Shown: positions 49,992 to 62,893, counted from the stretch's first letter. The stretch is DNA of 64,000 nt from Chlorophyllum brunneum (GCA_963576785.1 OY756141.1:868001-932000), one strand, 5' to 3'. Program-made: numbers and translations. Notes: generated by a model from the sequence alone, not told the origin.

Positions 49992-52733
49992 ATGAGCTAT
50001 CATAGCAACCATTCCGAAAAGATGGAGAAGCCTGAGGAAAAGGACGTCCATCCCCATGCCCACATCGCTGAGCAGGACGAGGTTGATATCGCTGCAAAGC
50101 TGGCCGTAGCTGTGGATAGTGATGCACCCTTGAGCCCGGAGAACGCTTTACGCCTTCGGTTGGTGATACCTCTACCCCAAGTTCGCATGAAGCTCTGACG
50201 ATTGGTCCCCCTCCCCGACAGACGGAAGATTGACTTGCATCTCATGCCCTTGATGTGCCGTATGTTCTCGTTACTCGATACTAATATCTCGGCCATTGAC
50301 CTGCGTAAAATCTCACAGTCATGTATTTGTGAGTTGGCCTCCTTGACAGCCGTGGACTTTACTGAAGGCTTTCAGAATGACTTTCGCCGACAAAGTTACA
50401 CTTGGACAATCTGCAGTTTTGGGACTCATGTTCGTTGGTTTCTCAGGTGTCTTTCTACAGTCTCACTCTCCACTCTATTTGACAGAGAGGGAACCCACAT
50501 TAATCAAAACCAGTTTAATTGGCTCGGCACTATATTCTACCTTAGCTACTTGGTTTTCGAAGTACGTTTCCTCATATCATCACTGCTGGGCACTTGGCTT
50601 AACTCGTTCTACAGTATCCTCAAAACCTCGCTCTGCAGAAATTTCCCGTGGGCAAATGGATGAGGTATGAAACGTTCCTTTGAAACAGCTCTGAGCTCGC
50701 GGTCAAATTAAACATTAACGTAACCCTGTAGTCTTAATATCTTCATCTGGGCCGTGGCCTTACTGGCCCATGCGGCATGCAAATCATTCGGAGGTCTATT
50801 CGCTGTTCGATTCATTCTCGGTGCCTGTGAAGGTACGGAAATGATGCCATTAGTCAAGCTCTCCACATTCATTGACTCACGGGTTTCAGGTGCAATCACG
50901 CCCGGTTTTATGATCGTTACTTCAATGTTCTATACCCGGGCAGAACAGACTAAGAGGGTCGGATACTGGTGTACGTGAGGTGTCATTTTACCATGGAAGT
51001 ATGGTCATCTCATGACACTCAGTCCTCATGAATGGTGTGGCGGTTATATTCCTTGGCTTCGTTAGTTTCGGGGTCCTTCATACTAAGGTTCTTTCGTACC
51101 ATCGGACCTTCATGCCTAATGCTCACTTGTCAATCCGCAGACACACAATTTCATGGCCTGGCAATGGCAAGTTCTATCAAGATTATCTGCTGTGCCTGTA
51201 ATACTGACAGGCATTAAAATATTATGAAGGCTCATGATCATTACCGGCCTAATCACGCTTGTGACTTCCATTTTATTTTGGTGAGCTCTCGGGCGCCTTC
51301 ACGTTGATCATGGGGCTGATGGCCGTCTTTTTTGAACGTGGGCGCTCAGGTTCTTCTTCCCCGATAGTCCAGCCAGTGCCCGTTTCTTAAACCCACAAGA
51401 GCGTGCACAAGCTATCGAGCGTATCAAGGTTAATCAGACAGGCGTGGAGAACAAGAAGTGGAAACGGGAACAGTGGGTATTATTCTGGATTGTACCTTGT
51501 TCATCCCCCCGGATGATCAAGGGTTAGGAACTGCGCGACTGATGATATTCAAATAGATTCATTGAAGCATTCACAGACCCCAAGACCTGGCTGATCGCGT
51601 TTTTCGCAGCTCTCGGGTAAGTGTGGGCCCCTCATGTGGCGAGCATCGTGAAACTTATTTTTTTCAATCCCACCCCGTACTCCAGGAACGTCTTCAACTC
51701 CGTATGTCAACTTTATCCCGTTTATCTTACCGACGATTACCCTGACGTCTATGGGCAAATAGATCACAAATCAACGTCTGATCATTGTTTCCATGTTCGG
51801 TTTCACACCCATCCAAACCACCCTGATTGGTTGTGTTGACGGTCTGCTTGAGAGTGCGTGCTACATTCAACTCCATAATTGATAACCGAAAAATACTGAT
51901 CTTGTTTTGCATCATTCATCACCGGTGATATGTTCATATCACAGTTGTCTATATTTGGGTCGCTGTTATTGTGGCTTCGAATACGAAACTTGGTAGAGGC
52001 TTCACAGGAGTAGCCATGTTCGTCCCTGCGATCCTCGGGGCTATCCTCCTCAATACGCTTCCTCAGCACAACAGGATCGGGTTGCTGTTTTCCTATTGGC
52101 TCACAAGTATGTCCACTCACCACTGTCACAAAGACCGACTACCATAACTGATCCTCCTCCGATCCCAGTCACTGCTATTTCGCCTTTCGTTCTGCTCCTT
52201 GGCTGGACTGGTTCAATCACCGCTGGCCATACCAAGAGTATGCAACCTATAACTCAACCCCGCAAAGCTCGTCTGACTTTATTCAGGGACCACCGTCAAT
52301 GCGATCCTCTTCGTCGCATACGGTATTGGTAACTCGGCTGGCCCATTCATGTGGAAGAAGGAATACCAGCCTAGGTCATTTTTTTCACCCTCTATCTCTG
52401 TGATGTCATAGACGCTCATCTGATATTACCACAGAAACCGTGTCCCATGGATCATCAACGCGGTCGTCTTCGGCGTTTGTGGGCTCACCCTTCTCACTCT
52501 CCGATTCTATCTCTCCCGGCAAAACAAGAAGAGGGAAAAGGAGTCTCGTGATGATTCCTACGATGATGTATATCTCACCCACGTTGATGAGAAGGGGAAT
52601 GCTATCCAAAAGAAGGTTGACAGGGTATGTCTATTCGTTTTTATAGCTTTTGACGTTCACTTATTTTTTGTGTAATCAGGCTTTTCTTGATATCACAGAT
52701 GGTCGAAACCGCGAATTTCGTTACGTGCTATAG
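49992..52733 (+). CDS. MFS transporter, anion:cation symporter (allantoate/Dal5-like) family
   Basis: By frame-preserving splice sites the gene has about 20 short exons and 19 introns. It starts MSYHSNHSEKMEK with a hydrophilic N-terminus, then twelve predicted helices. Landmarks: RKIDLHLMPLMCLMYLM (first helix), NWLGTIFYLSYLVFEYPQN, RFILGACEGAITPGFM, MAWQWLMIITG, then FFFPDSPASARFLNPQER of the central loop, ALGNVFNS, FGFTPIQTTLIG, GHTKRTTVNAILFVAYGIGNS and GPFMWKKEYQPR. These are characteristic of the Dal5/Tna1/Seo1-type group that imports carboxylates such as allantoate or vitamins with protons. Substrate not predictable. The intron at 51167-51229 begins GC rather than GT. No stop or frameshift was needed, so the gene looks functional. 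Confidence 0.88.
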
Positions 52734-53241
52734 CCGTATGTTAAAACAATATATGTATTTTGGCTTGTCTATTTCCTTCAGTTGACTGTTCATACTGTAC
52801 TTGATCTGTCATAATCCCATTGAGTGTATTGGATCGGAGTGGCGCTAGCCTTTCTGTCCTGTCCTCACCTTAAAAGCTTGACAGGTTATTCACAGTTCGG
52901 CCTACCAAGGTGCAAAAGCGCGACACCGGCGGGGATGTCGCGATGAGGTTGCTGACTGCTCTTGCGCTTCAACCAAGGAGCACTCAGCGGTTCTATACCC
53001 GACATAGAGACCAGTGATTTAAAGGCCCTGGCAGAAAGCGACGTTCATGGACGAGAGTCTGAGCTGCCAAGGTCCGTGCCAGAAGGCACCGTCTAAGAGC
53101 GAAAGCATACAGCATACGTGTATTGCATATAGTCCGAGTCCATATCAACAAAGTACGAGAACAAGAAAACATGAGCATGGAGACACCTCTTCGAATCACA
53201 CTGCTCCTCTACTAACTTAAAAGAGACATAGTTGTCCGGAG
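52734..53241. other. Convergent intergenic region
   Basis: 3' flanks of the transporter and of the hydrophobin. No gene recognised. Confidence 0.45.
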
Positions 53242-53740
53242 TTAGAGGTTGACGTTGACGGGAGAGCAGTTTAAGGCGTTAATGAATCCAACCTAGGGGC
53301 AATATGATCATTGGATCTAGTCAGCCGAGGAGAGGTGACCTACGAAACTGTTTTGCTCGCAGCATACAGGCTGGGCGGCACAGTTGTTGGTTCCACCACC
53401 GAGGACCGGGATAGGGTTGCAGTTGAAACCGAGAATGGCATCGAGGTTGAGAGGAATACCAAGGAGGCCGGCCGCGGTCGCGACGCCGGGTGTGACTTGT
53501 TGTGTCTGATCACCTAAGAATGAGGCGTCCGTCAGTGGGGGTCTGTGTTGGGCAATGGCGTTGCGAGAGGCTCACAGCAGTGTATTTCACCGACGTCGCA
53601 CTGGCCGTTAGGCCCACTGGAGGTAGGGACAGCCTGCAGAAAAGAAGTGAGCGTCGATGTTGATGTGGCGCATATAATCAACGCACAGAAACGATGGCGG
53701 GGAGAGCGACGAGGGCGGCGACGAACACACGAGAGAACAT
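53242..53740 (-). CDS. Class I hydrophobin
   Basis: Four exons (53740-53687, 53633-53576, 53513-53344, 53292-53242) give 110 aa. Signal peptide [18 protein letters not shown] occupies exon 1 exactly. The mature protein has the eight hydrophobin cysteines in the order C-CC-C-C-CC-C: QC, HCC, FNC, NNC, VCC and LNC. The spacing C3-C4 is long (about 31 residues), which is the class I pattern, and the end SPVNVNL is typical of mushroom members. Hydrophobins are secreted and self-assemble at air-water interfaces, coating aerial hyphae and fruiting bodies. It is a single copy here. A TATA-like box lies about 105 bp upstream. Confidence 0.95.
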
Positions 53741-53842
53741 ATTGAGAAGTGTTGGGAAAAGTGTAAAAGCAAGGAATATACGAATGCAGAGGAGAGAACG
53801 AGAGACGAGAGGGAACTGGGGAGATCTAGTCCACCAGACAGC

Positions 53843-53852
53843 CTTATATACC
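53843..53852 (-). promoter_or_regulatory. TATA-like box of the hydrophobin gene
   Basis: Reads TATATAAGG on the minus strand, about 105 bp before the ATG at 53740, followed by a CT-rich leader. Strong TATA boxes are usual for highly expressed hydrophobin genes. Confidence 0.55.
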
Positions 53853-54573
53853 ACTCGTAGCATCCAAATCCAGATCAATATAAAAAAAAATTACAAGGTC
53901 CATGGATCTCATAACGGGACGGGCCGTAGAACAGTTGGAAAGATCCAAGGATAGAAAGACGAAAGAAGCAATGGGCTCCAGAGATGGACGGTGGATGAAC
54001 AAGCTTTCACCTTCCACGGACTTCTTACGTCTGACAGCATTTAGAACTTCAGGTCCCATTTGTGGTTCGCGCGACCGAGGCCTTCGGGCTGGCAGTCAGT
54101 CTCCCAACCCCAGCCTCAACCAGAAACCACCTTCAATAGACTAGTGTCGGTTCTGAGAGGCGTCGAGTAGTGCGAGGATGAGGTCTGACGGGGTGATTCG
54201 TTGCCAAGATCCTACGCTGAGGACGCTAACCTGCAGAACACTGGCATAGGAACTTGCTTGATCTGGTACCCAACGGAGTATATCCCTATTCTCACAGCGC
54301 TATGCCGCCAAGGGGAACGAGATGCCCGTGGTCCTAGCGAGTGGCTTCCCGATAGATAATCGTCAAGCGTGATTCCAGATTATGTATGGTCTCGAACGGA
54401 CATCATCTTGACTATTTCGGATGGAAACCAAGGACGTTGCGAGGAAGCATCGGATCCAGGTCTCCGGAAACTGTGCGCTGAGCACCTGAGATGACGGGTA
54501 AAATAAATAATTCATACAAGGAAAATATACAATCCAATATGGGAAGTTGGTAACAGTGATACTTTCAAACGTG
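53853..54573. other. Intergenic region hydrophobin / CTF18
   Basis: 5' flank of the hydrophobin (minus) and 3' flank of CTF18 (minus). No gene or relic recognised. Confidence 0.45.
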
Positions 54574-57500
54574 TCATAGAAAGATGTCGAATTTCACAGG
54601 CTTACGAACAGCTGCTGAATTGCCTTCGTTGAACTTGTATGACACACGGTAAGGTTCCGTTGTTTGTTTTTGGACCGCGGATTTTGGTTTAGCGGCTGGA
54701 TTAATCGTAATCGCTCGTCCAAAGAAATCGGTTGGGATCTAGCGTGCTAGTCAAGAACTGTACTGAACGATTGAAGTGTAATTTGCTCACCCTGTCCGCG
54801 ATATCTAGCTGACTCGTTTTCTGCCGCTTCGGGGCGGGCTCAGAAGACTCCACCTCAGCGTGGTCGCTGGGTTCATTAGTTAATATCTCGTCAGATATAT
54901 TTCCACACGTGGTTATCGGCCATGGGATGCGTACCTCGGTAGCTGTCCATTCGCATGGCGTCTTCCCCCTTTGCCCCTCTCGACAACGCCGAAGTCTCTG
55001 GCCGCGAGCTTGGTGTCTACCTAGAACGCCCTGGTTCAAATATAGAACGGCACGAGACCGCATATACTCACTTCTGTAGCGACTAGATGACGGACGGCAT
55101 ATCGGGACGCTACAATATCGTGCGCTCTCTTGCCATCGTAGGTGATGAAGACATCAATGGGACTACGTAAAAGAATGGTCAGATGGTCGCGATTACTTTC
55201 ACTCCATTAACCGCGGACTCACGGTTCCAGTCGATACGATAATTGTCCCTCTTCGCTCCTGTCTTGAACAAAGCGTAACTCCAACGAAGTCATAATTTCC
55301 ACCAGTCGTGCTAGTAATAGTCGTTCCTCGGCACGGATGACTTGGCTATTCACCTATATTGACATATGAGTGGCGGCAACCGTGGCAGGACGAAGGTTGT
55401 AGCTGACAGGTCTGAGAGGTGGCGATATTATCCTGTTGATGAACGGCGTGAACTCAAGCTGGAGTATTGGGGTGGTGACAAGATGTCGGTAGGCCCCTCC
55501 TCCTTGGCGGAGTGTGGCACTGCGAAGACATCGGGCAAAAGATTCGTAAATTTCTTCATTTGACTTCGTGAGTTGGTGGTGCTGGAAACAATGAAAATGA
55601 GCGCGGAATTTTTCTCTACCCAAAAGAGAAGCTAACCTCCCAATCAGAATAATTACGCTCTATCCGCTGAGAGCTTCGGGCTTGGAATAGCGGATAGAAC
55701 GGAACAAGAGTGTAGGGTAAGTATGGGAGTACGGCAAATTCGCCGTCCGCAAACATTGATGAGGACAATGTATCGTAGGTAATCAACCACTCATTAGCGC
55801 CCTCGTAGCGTGAAAAGTTGGCATCATGCTGTCGAAGAGTGGCGTAATGCTCAAAGCAACCTGGTGTCCGTTAGCAATGCTACTTTCAAAACTTAGGTAG
55901 ACCCACCATTCGCAATAGCCGCATCTTTACCGCTACTCTCGATCTCGTGGCCGAGCCGGTTGATATATTTCGACTCTTGTTCTTCCGTCATGGAGAGCTC
56001 TTTGGCCCGCTTTTTTGTCAATGGACTGAAGATATTGTTGAGCACTGAAATTACAGATGTATCTCCTTCCTTCATTCCGGTGGTGGCTTTGCGGACGACC
56101 GATTCTGTCACCTCATCTTTCCGTGATTTAATAAACTGCCCGTATCAGACAATGCTTATAGCATACATCGTTTGGTGGATTTACCTGTAATGTATTAATG
56201 CAGCCGCGGAGGTCGCCCTTTGCCACTGCCACGAGGGTGTTCAATGCCCGAGCATTGGCTCTCAGTCCTTCGTTGCCGCAAATTTCCTGAAGCCGTCGAA
56301 CTGTATGAAAGTCTGCTGGACGCGTAAATCGCACTTGATAGGCATGAGGCTTCAGTCTGACTAGGGACGAAGCATTGATATCATTGCAAATGCAAATGAT
56401 AGGGCGGAGAACGGGTCTATGAGCGCTTGTTTGCTGCTTTTGGCCCGGCCGTTCTAGTGTGTTGATCATCAAGACGAAAGCGCCTGTTGTACAGCGAGAT
56501 ACATACTCTTCCTTCGCCATTTATTCTGGGTCAGTTGGACGAGGTTGTGGATAAACGAATTCACCTGAGAGCTGATTAAGCAGCTCAGTCAAAACTGTGC
56601 GATACACTGACTTACATTGTCGCCAGCCCCAGTTGCGCCATCGATCTCATCAATAATCAGGAGGACGGGCTTGATCCCATTCACCAAGGAGCCAGACTCC
56701 AGGGTAGGTCGGATTCGATCGTCGATAACATTCCCACCCCGAGCATCACTAGACGTATACGTCATGAATCAGTCGTTACCCAGGAGCCTGCGGAAGCCCG
56801 CGTACCTGGCATTGATTTCCACGACATCATAACCTGCATGACGAGCTACGATGTGGGCCAGTGTTGTCTTTCCCAGTCCTGGGGGCCCAGAGAGAAGTAA
56901 AATCTGACAACACTGTCAGCAGTCTTCGCCACAGACCCTGAAAGACTTAACCTTTTCCCGAGGTCGGTGATAATCATCTTCCGCATTGAAATTGACATCT
57001 CCATCATGTTGTCGTTTCTTCCCCTTCTTTCCAAAGACACAGTAGTCCCACTGCTTTACCCATGCCATTGTTTCTCGGGCGACACGGTCGTTGCCTACGA
57101 GGTCTGTGAAACAGGCTGGGCGATACCGATCCACCCAGAGGGTATCTTCTGAAGAAGCACTTGTACTTGGTTTCGATGGTTTGGGTGCTGGTCTGAAGAC
57201 TGATATAAGCGTTGCAAGCTTTACGTATTCGATCGACATACTTTTGCAGACTATGTGCAACGCTCGCGGAGAGATCGTCTAAAAGTCGGTGAATTGGTGC
57301 GTCCAGGAGGCTGGAGAATGCGGAGGTCGTGGAGGCGGGTAGCTGTATGACACATCAGGATCTGCTGTCTTAAAAACACAACAGCAGTCTCACTGCGGAA
57401 GGGTGGCTGCGTTTGCGCTTCTTCAGGAACATCGTGTTTCCATTGAATGAAGTTGCTCGAATAAAATCTGAGGGCGATAGTTCTGACTGTATTTCTTGAC

Positions 57501-57983
57501 GTTCATGGAGAGGAGTAGATGATTGTCCAAACGTCGGATTTGAAGATGAAGAAGTATCTATATCAAATGTCAATGTGCGTACATCTCATAGAGGATCTGT
57601 GCCATTACCTTCTTCAACCATTTCTGAGGCATCAACTTGAAGCAGTGAGGTTGGCGTGAAGGTTGTTGGGGTAACTTTAGAGATTACCATCGTGGAGTTT
57701 GAGTCTCCGAATCGAGCCTGTGTCATCTTCGCCTTCGATAGCAGGCCCGTCAGAGTGAAAGAAGTCTCTAATAATGTCATGAGTGGATAGGCAATTGCAC
57801 ACCAGAGCGTGCTCAACACCGACCTGTTGCTGGTGGTCCTTCAGTGCACTGAGTTCCTTCCTGTTGCAAATTCGCCAATAGTCCATTAGGTCTGAGAGAT
57901 AATTCATTCGACTTTGTGGATTCCGTCGTGGTCTCTCGGGCGGAAACTGAGCCAAGCAATCCATTGGCGGCGAAAAGCGTCAT
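54574..57983 (-). CDS. CTF18: Clamp-loader subunit Ctf18 (alternative RFC large subunit)
   Basis: Multi-exon minus-strand gene. AAA+ landmarks: [17 protein letters not shown], Walker [24 protein letters not shown], Walker [17 protein letters not shown], then [16 protein letters not shown] and [21 protein letters not shown]. The C-terminal half contains [20 protein letters not shown] and ends DFFGRAIT ... [20 protein letters not shown], the conserved Ctf18 tail through which it joins Ctf8 and Dcc1. The complex loads and unloads PCNA and supports sister-chromatid cohesion and the replication checkpoint. The 5' end is uncertain: upstream of 57760 two overlapping frames are each open and can each be spliced to the solid part, so the start at 57983 is provisional. 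It is divergent from the DUF3835 gene, 243 bp apart. Confidence 0.9.
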
Positions 57984-58226
57984 TGTGATTGTGTATGGCC
58001 ACCGTTCGGATATTTGCTTGAATGTGAGTGCCCAATAGAGGGTCTGCGCGTAAAAACGGCCTTTCTTTCGCCAACGGTGTACGAGGCAAGTCGTAGAGGG
58101 CAATGACAAAGGAGACGCGACTTGGGCAATAATCTGATCGACGTCACATCCCGTGATGGCGTTGTTTGGTACCAACCACTGGACCAAACAAAATGATCTC
58201 ATCTTCCTTCACCTTGCCATTGTGCC
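57984..58226. promoter_or_regulatory. Short bidirectional promoter region CTF18 / DUF3835 gene
   Basis: At most 243 bp separate the two divergent start codons. The open reading on the minus strand continues to 58202, so the CTF18 boundary may be even closer. No core promoter motif was identified. Confidence 0.4.
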
Positions 58227-60643
58227 ATGTCTAACAGACAGGGCTCCGCTAGAAATCTATCTCAAGGCGGTCAAGAAGGTGAACAAGTCTGCTAGGACTG
58301 TAAATAATGGTTTCTGAGACGTTTATCAGCCTTTCGAGCACTCGTCAACTCAGTTGCACCAGAAGTTACGGTAGGGAAAGATGGAAAGCTCGCGCCCGAA
58401 GTTCTTGAAGTTTTATCCGCAAAGCTGAAAGGCCTAGTTGGTGAAGACGCAGTGAAAGATTTTGAGCATCGCCGGAATGAAAGGGGTGAGGTGCGTCTTT
58501 CTCGATTTTCTTACATCCTCACTCCAAACCCACTTCCAGCTCGTGAATGAAGAAGGACTTCCCGTCATCGACATCTCGGAACCACTCCCCCAATCCGATG
58601 TCAAGGACTTGGAAAATAATTATATCATTCAAGACGTTCCCCTCATTAATCTATCTTCTCTCCCATCTGTAGCAAAGGAAAAACTGCGTCTTCACCGGGG
58701 ACAAATCTTGGACACTCTAGAGGCGGAAGAATACCAGGAGCATGAACGTCAAGACCGCGCCGAAAGGGAGGAAAGAGAAGAGATTCTACGAAAACGCAGG
58801 GAGGAAGCCGTCAACGAAAAAGCGAGGCTACAGAAAGCGAAGGAGCTGCAGAAGAAAATGGGCAAAGCCCTTATGGGTTATGCAGACAAGGATGGCGATC
58901 GCCCACCGAAGGAAGGAGGACCAGAAAAGAAAGCAAGTACCCAGACCGAAAAGGGCTCCGAAGCACGCAAAAAGACGGTCACCTTTGTTGAAACCGGTGA
59001 CTCCAGTTCTGATGCCAGAAAATCCGAATGGGGCGTTGTAACGGCCGCGAGATTACGTTCAAGTCAACGGCCCACACTCCTTCAAGGACGTCTCTCCGAT
59101 GGTAACCCGGTCAAGCTTAATGTGGTTGAACGTAAACCCTCGGGCCAATCCTTCCCCATTTCCAGTCGACCCACTCCCTTCGCGCCGAAAGACTCTGACG
59201 ACGAGTCCGAGCCAGAGGGTAATCAACTTCATCTCACCTCGGACGATGAAAGGGACGAGCCATTGAAAGAACCACTCAATAGTGAAGAAGAAGACGACGA
59301 CGGGGAGCTTGAGCTTGAGAATGAGTATGACTTAGACTACGCGCAACACCAACGAGAGGTAGCCCTGGAATATTACAAGAAGCGCAATATCATTGGCCAA
59401 GACACGGCAAAAGCCATGATGGACCATACTCACGAAGGGAATGTAAGTAACCAGATTTTAGTTAACTTATCATGGTAGTCTCGGCTCACCGAGTTCTGGC
59501 CAGGGACCTGAAGTCCCAGTCTCGAACAACCAACCTAAACCTTCCATTTCACATTTCAAAGCCAACCGTATAGTATCTGCCTATGGTGCTTCAACTCGTA
59601 ACGCGTCATCAACATCTTTAGCAGATTCTGTCCTTCCCGAATCCACAGCTCGAACCATCCAACATGCAGTTCGGTCTGGGAGAATTGATGATAACAGTCG
59701 CCTAGTTGGCGGAGAACATGATAGCGATAGCGAAAACGAAACCGAGGGTTTACAAGAAGCATTGGAACTACTCAAGGAGGGCGAGATTTACAATCTCGGG
59801 CAGAACGGCCACTATCTGTATAGTACCCCTCCGCAGCACAAGGCCACGCCAGCCTCAGCGACGTCACTGGCAAACCCATCGGCTGTGCCACCTGGTGCAT
59901 ATGCCCTAGAAGAGTCACAAAACCCACCCCTCGCACCTCTCAATCGACCCAAGGCCTCCAAATTCAAAGTAGACCGTTCCCAAGCTGGGCGGCCTTCACT
60001 GACTCCCCCCTCTGTGACCTCAACCCCACCTACACTCATCTCAAACTTTCAGCGCTCATCATCCAAGCCCCCAAATACACTCGCAGAAACGATTATCGAG
60101 GAGAAACGACACCAAGGCAAGGATGCGCTAGAAGCAGCTCATCCCGCTCATATATCACCATTATCGAATTCCCCTTCCCCTTCCCCTATGATCATAGAAT
60201 CCCCATCCTTCAGAGCTCCAAGACCCGCCCAACCGCAAATGAACCCATCCGCGGCCCTATCTATTCCAGCGGTAATAGAATCGCCGTCTTTCCCCAGTTG
60301 GTCTAGGTCACAGCCAGATGGTGGTAATGGTCTTCCGCCGATGATTGTCGATTCTCCCTCTTTCCCCCCACCCGATCAACGACTGCGTCGACCTGATCAC
60401 CCACCGACTGTCGTAGCATCACAAAGGGTTGCCAGTGGTACAACAAACAAGCCAGTTGTGAACAAACTCGCAGCTACTCCGGCCACAGTACTTTCCCCGC
60501 CAGGCCCTATTGTAGCATCAACCGTCCAGGAACGAATCACTCCCGCGTCAAGGACACACGAAGGTAGCACACAGGGGAATGGTCCTAGCTCTGTGCCAGC
60601 CAAAGTCTCAAGGTTCAAACAAACCAGGGATACTCAGTCATAA
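58227..60643 (+). CDS. DUF3835-domain protein (Bud27/URI C-terminal-like)
   Basis: Four exons (58227-58278, 58330-58490, 58540-59442, 59504-60643) give 751 aa. The N-terminal 70 residues are globular (FRALVNSVAPEVT, LKGLVGEDAVKDFEHRR). A charged coiled coil follows (EEYQEHERQDRAEREEREE; KARLQKAKELQKKMGKALMG), then an acidic region (SEEEDDDGELELENEYDLDY), a conserved middle (ISHFKANRI, ARTIQHAVRSGRID), and a long Pro/Ser disordered tail. In the tail a P-x-I-ESPSF-type motif recurs (MIIESPSF, AVIESPSF, MIVDSPSF). The C-terminal KVSRFKQTR is the hallmark of DUF3835, present in Bud27/URI-like proteins linked to RNA-polymerase assembly. A prefoldin-like N-terminus is not evident, so the URI assignment is tentative. 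Confidence 0.72.
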
Positions 60644-60808
60644 TATCTTTCAGCTATCGATGTGAATATTATTTTGGATCCTTGCATCTTTCGAAATTGA
60701 TAGCCCATATCAGACCATAATACACAAGTGGCTATAGTTCAATCAAAAACAAATACAACCAAGACAAAGGCATGAACAGATACGATGACCATTGAGAAAT
60801 ATACGCAT

Positions 60809-61916
60809 TCATGTCAGGTCGATGACCTCGCGTTTAATTCTTTTCCGAAAACTTGGAAGGGTAACACGATCGCGTCGCTTTGCTTTGAGGGCCTTTAAGC
60901 GTGCCTAATTACACCAACGATGAGCAACTGTGCACGACGGTGATAGTGCAAACAACACACCTCCAGACGTGAGATTTCTTGAGTGTCATGTTCCGGGTCT
61001 TCTCCCCAAAGATATGGGGCAGGAGTTGGGGAAAGGGTATATAGAACCTTTGGGGCTATATCATTGGCAATGAGAAGATCTATGATATCGTTAGCGTGCC
61101 ATGCATGATGGACGCAGTGGGTGATAACCTAATGGCCGGTACTTGAACTCGAATGTGAGGTATGGTTTGACATCCATTTCCTTAGCTTGTACTGCGTCAA
61201 TAACTGGTGCAGGTGATACATATTCCTGCCCAAACCTGTTGGATTATCACAGACCTGTGGGCACTATCTCCTGGACGAGGATAATGGACGCACTGGACGT
61301 GGTGGGATCCAGCTTTCTTTGAGCGCTCGTGCACAACTTGCGCCTCAAGAGTCCGCCGCCCAGATTCATGCTCCTGGACTCGAGTTGCAACCTGTTGGAC
61401 CTTGATTCTCCATAATTGGACCTTGATGACCCCGAGATCTCGTGCGTCGTCTACACGGTCGAGAAGACTATCGTCGTCTTCGATAGATCTGTGAGTTGTT
61501 CTTCCCCAGCGAGCGAGGTAGGGAAGGGTTTATACCTGTCACTGATATTGGGGCGAACATAAAATCCCTCCTAGTATATTCGGACGTTCGTGCGTACGAA
61601 ACACCCACACCATTGGGCTTATTTGGAAAGTTATGTGCATCTAACATAATGTGCGTATCGCAGAGCACGCCATCTATGTAGATAGACGCTTTCAAGGGGA
61701 CTTCCCTGGTGGAATTATACCAGTTCACAGCAAATCTCTGAGACAGCGGTCAGCGTTTTGTTGCGCTGTGTATTCTGTGGAGACGCTCACTTTTCCAGCC
61801 TCGGATGCGATCCAGCAAGTGATGAGATTTCCCGAATTTCGAACATCATATACATCGGTTGCATCACCCCCGATAGTAATCCAGGCCCAGTATGGTCCGT
61901 GCTGGAGCATATGCAT
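60809..61916 (-). CDS. DUF7918 fungal protein
   Basis: Six exons (61916-61791, 61737-61536, 61477-61236, 61180-61129, 61055-60961, 60904-60809) join to 270 aa. The DUF7918 pattern is visible: WAWITIGGD, then TCWIASEAGK, FAVNW, a Tyr-Ile-DGV strand (ASIYIDGVLCDTHIM), FMFAPISVTDDD, LGVIKVQLWRIK, VHERSKKAGSH and a basic C-terminus ending EVIDLT. The family is widespread and multicopy in Agaricomycetes, has a beta-rich domain and no known function. The basic tail could be a nuclear signal. Introns were chosen to preserve frame; the acceptors of exons 3 and 4 (AAG) are less standard. Convergent with the DUF3835 gene. Confidence 0.82.
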
Positions 61917-62448
61917 AACTGTATAGTTCAGCGCTTGCGGAAGTGCAAGACGATAGGGGGGATTGCCTCGTCCGCAGTTGGACAGCTGAGAACTTATATA
62001 TAGGGACCGTGGTGCCTTCACGTGAGGATTTCTCTTGTTTTCTGTTGCTTTCAGGTGTCCATGATGACTGTGTGATGCAACGAAGAATGGGGGAAAGCTC
62101 CGGGTACGACTGACACCCACGGTGATATGGAAATGAGTAAATTTGCCTAGCACGCGTGATGATAGCTCATAAAGGTGATGATAGCTAGCGTCTATCACTG
62201 CTGATCGGGTTTTGAATGTGGGGAAGTCTATGTTCGACACTTTCCTGAACGTTTATCCCGTGTGGAATTATACCCGAGTACATCCAGGCAGGATATGCAA
62301 ACGAGGTTACCGTAGTGGATGGGGTGTGCTGGAAGGATGTAAAGATGAATACGGGCGTGACGCTCCTTAGCAAGTCACGGAAAGAGCACGTGATTGTCGT
62401 GACGTGCATGACAGATATATCTTGACTTCGTACCCAAACCATCAAGCA
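61917..62448. other. Divergent intergenic region
   Basis: Promoters of the DUF7918 gene and of the small gene at 62449. A TATATA run at about 61994-62003 sits about 80 bp upstream of the DUF7918 start. No gene seen. Confidence 0.45.
61994..62003 (-). promoter_or_regulatory. TATA-like box of the DUF7918 gene
   Basis: CTATATATAAG on the minus strand about 80 bp before the ATG at 61916. Confidence 0.45.
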
Positions 62449-62893
62449 ATGAATTCGCCTCCAGATCCAGGCTCACCCGCCGATTCCACATCCACAAGTG
62501 GAACACCACCACCCGAGGAGGTTACTTCTGGAAATTCACAAGCAGAATCTCGCTCTTCGGGACTAGGTCTCTTCCAACTTGCCAATCAGATCACAGCAAC
62601 CTTCTCCGGCTCCTCTAAAAGACGCAACCCCTCCGGCGGGTCCAGTGGTGCGGCCACATCTGCGCGTGACTCTAAGCTACGCAAGCGTGGCGATAGTTCA
62701 CGGTCTACATGGGAGACGCGGGGTGATACACAACCTCCCAAGAAAGAGAAAGAAGAGCTCGTTGATGCCAACATCGTCGATTTTCTACGGAAAGGTATAT
62801 TTCTAGCGCTATCTCCGTCTTCAGTATTCTTATGTCTACTTTCTAGAGATTGGGGATCCCTTCCTCGGAGTTTCGACTCCAGCATCTTCATGA
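62449..62893 (+). CDS. Small hypothetical protein
   Basis: Two exons (62449-62794 and 62847-62893; intron GTATAT...TTCTAG) give 130 aa. The protein is Ser/Pro/Gly-rich and mostly disordered, with a short amphipathic stretch GLGLFQLANQITATFSG and a basic SKRRNPSGG segment. Its C-terminal part is more conserved-looking (VDANIVDFLRKEIGDPFLGV). I do not recognise the family. The splice preserves frame and the ATG has a good context, so it is likely a real gene, but the C-terminus could continue through a further intron. Confidence 0.5.
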
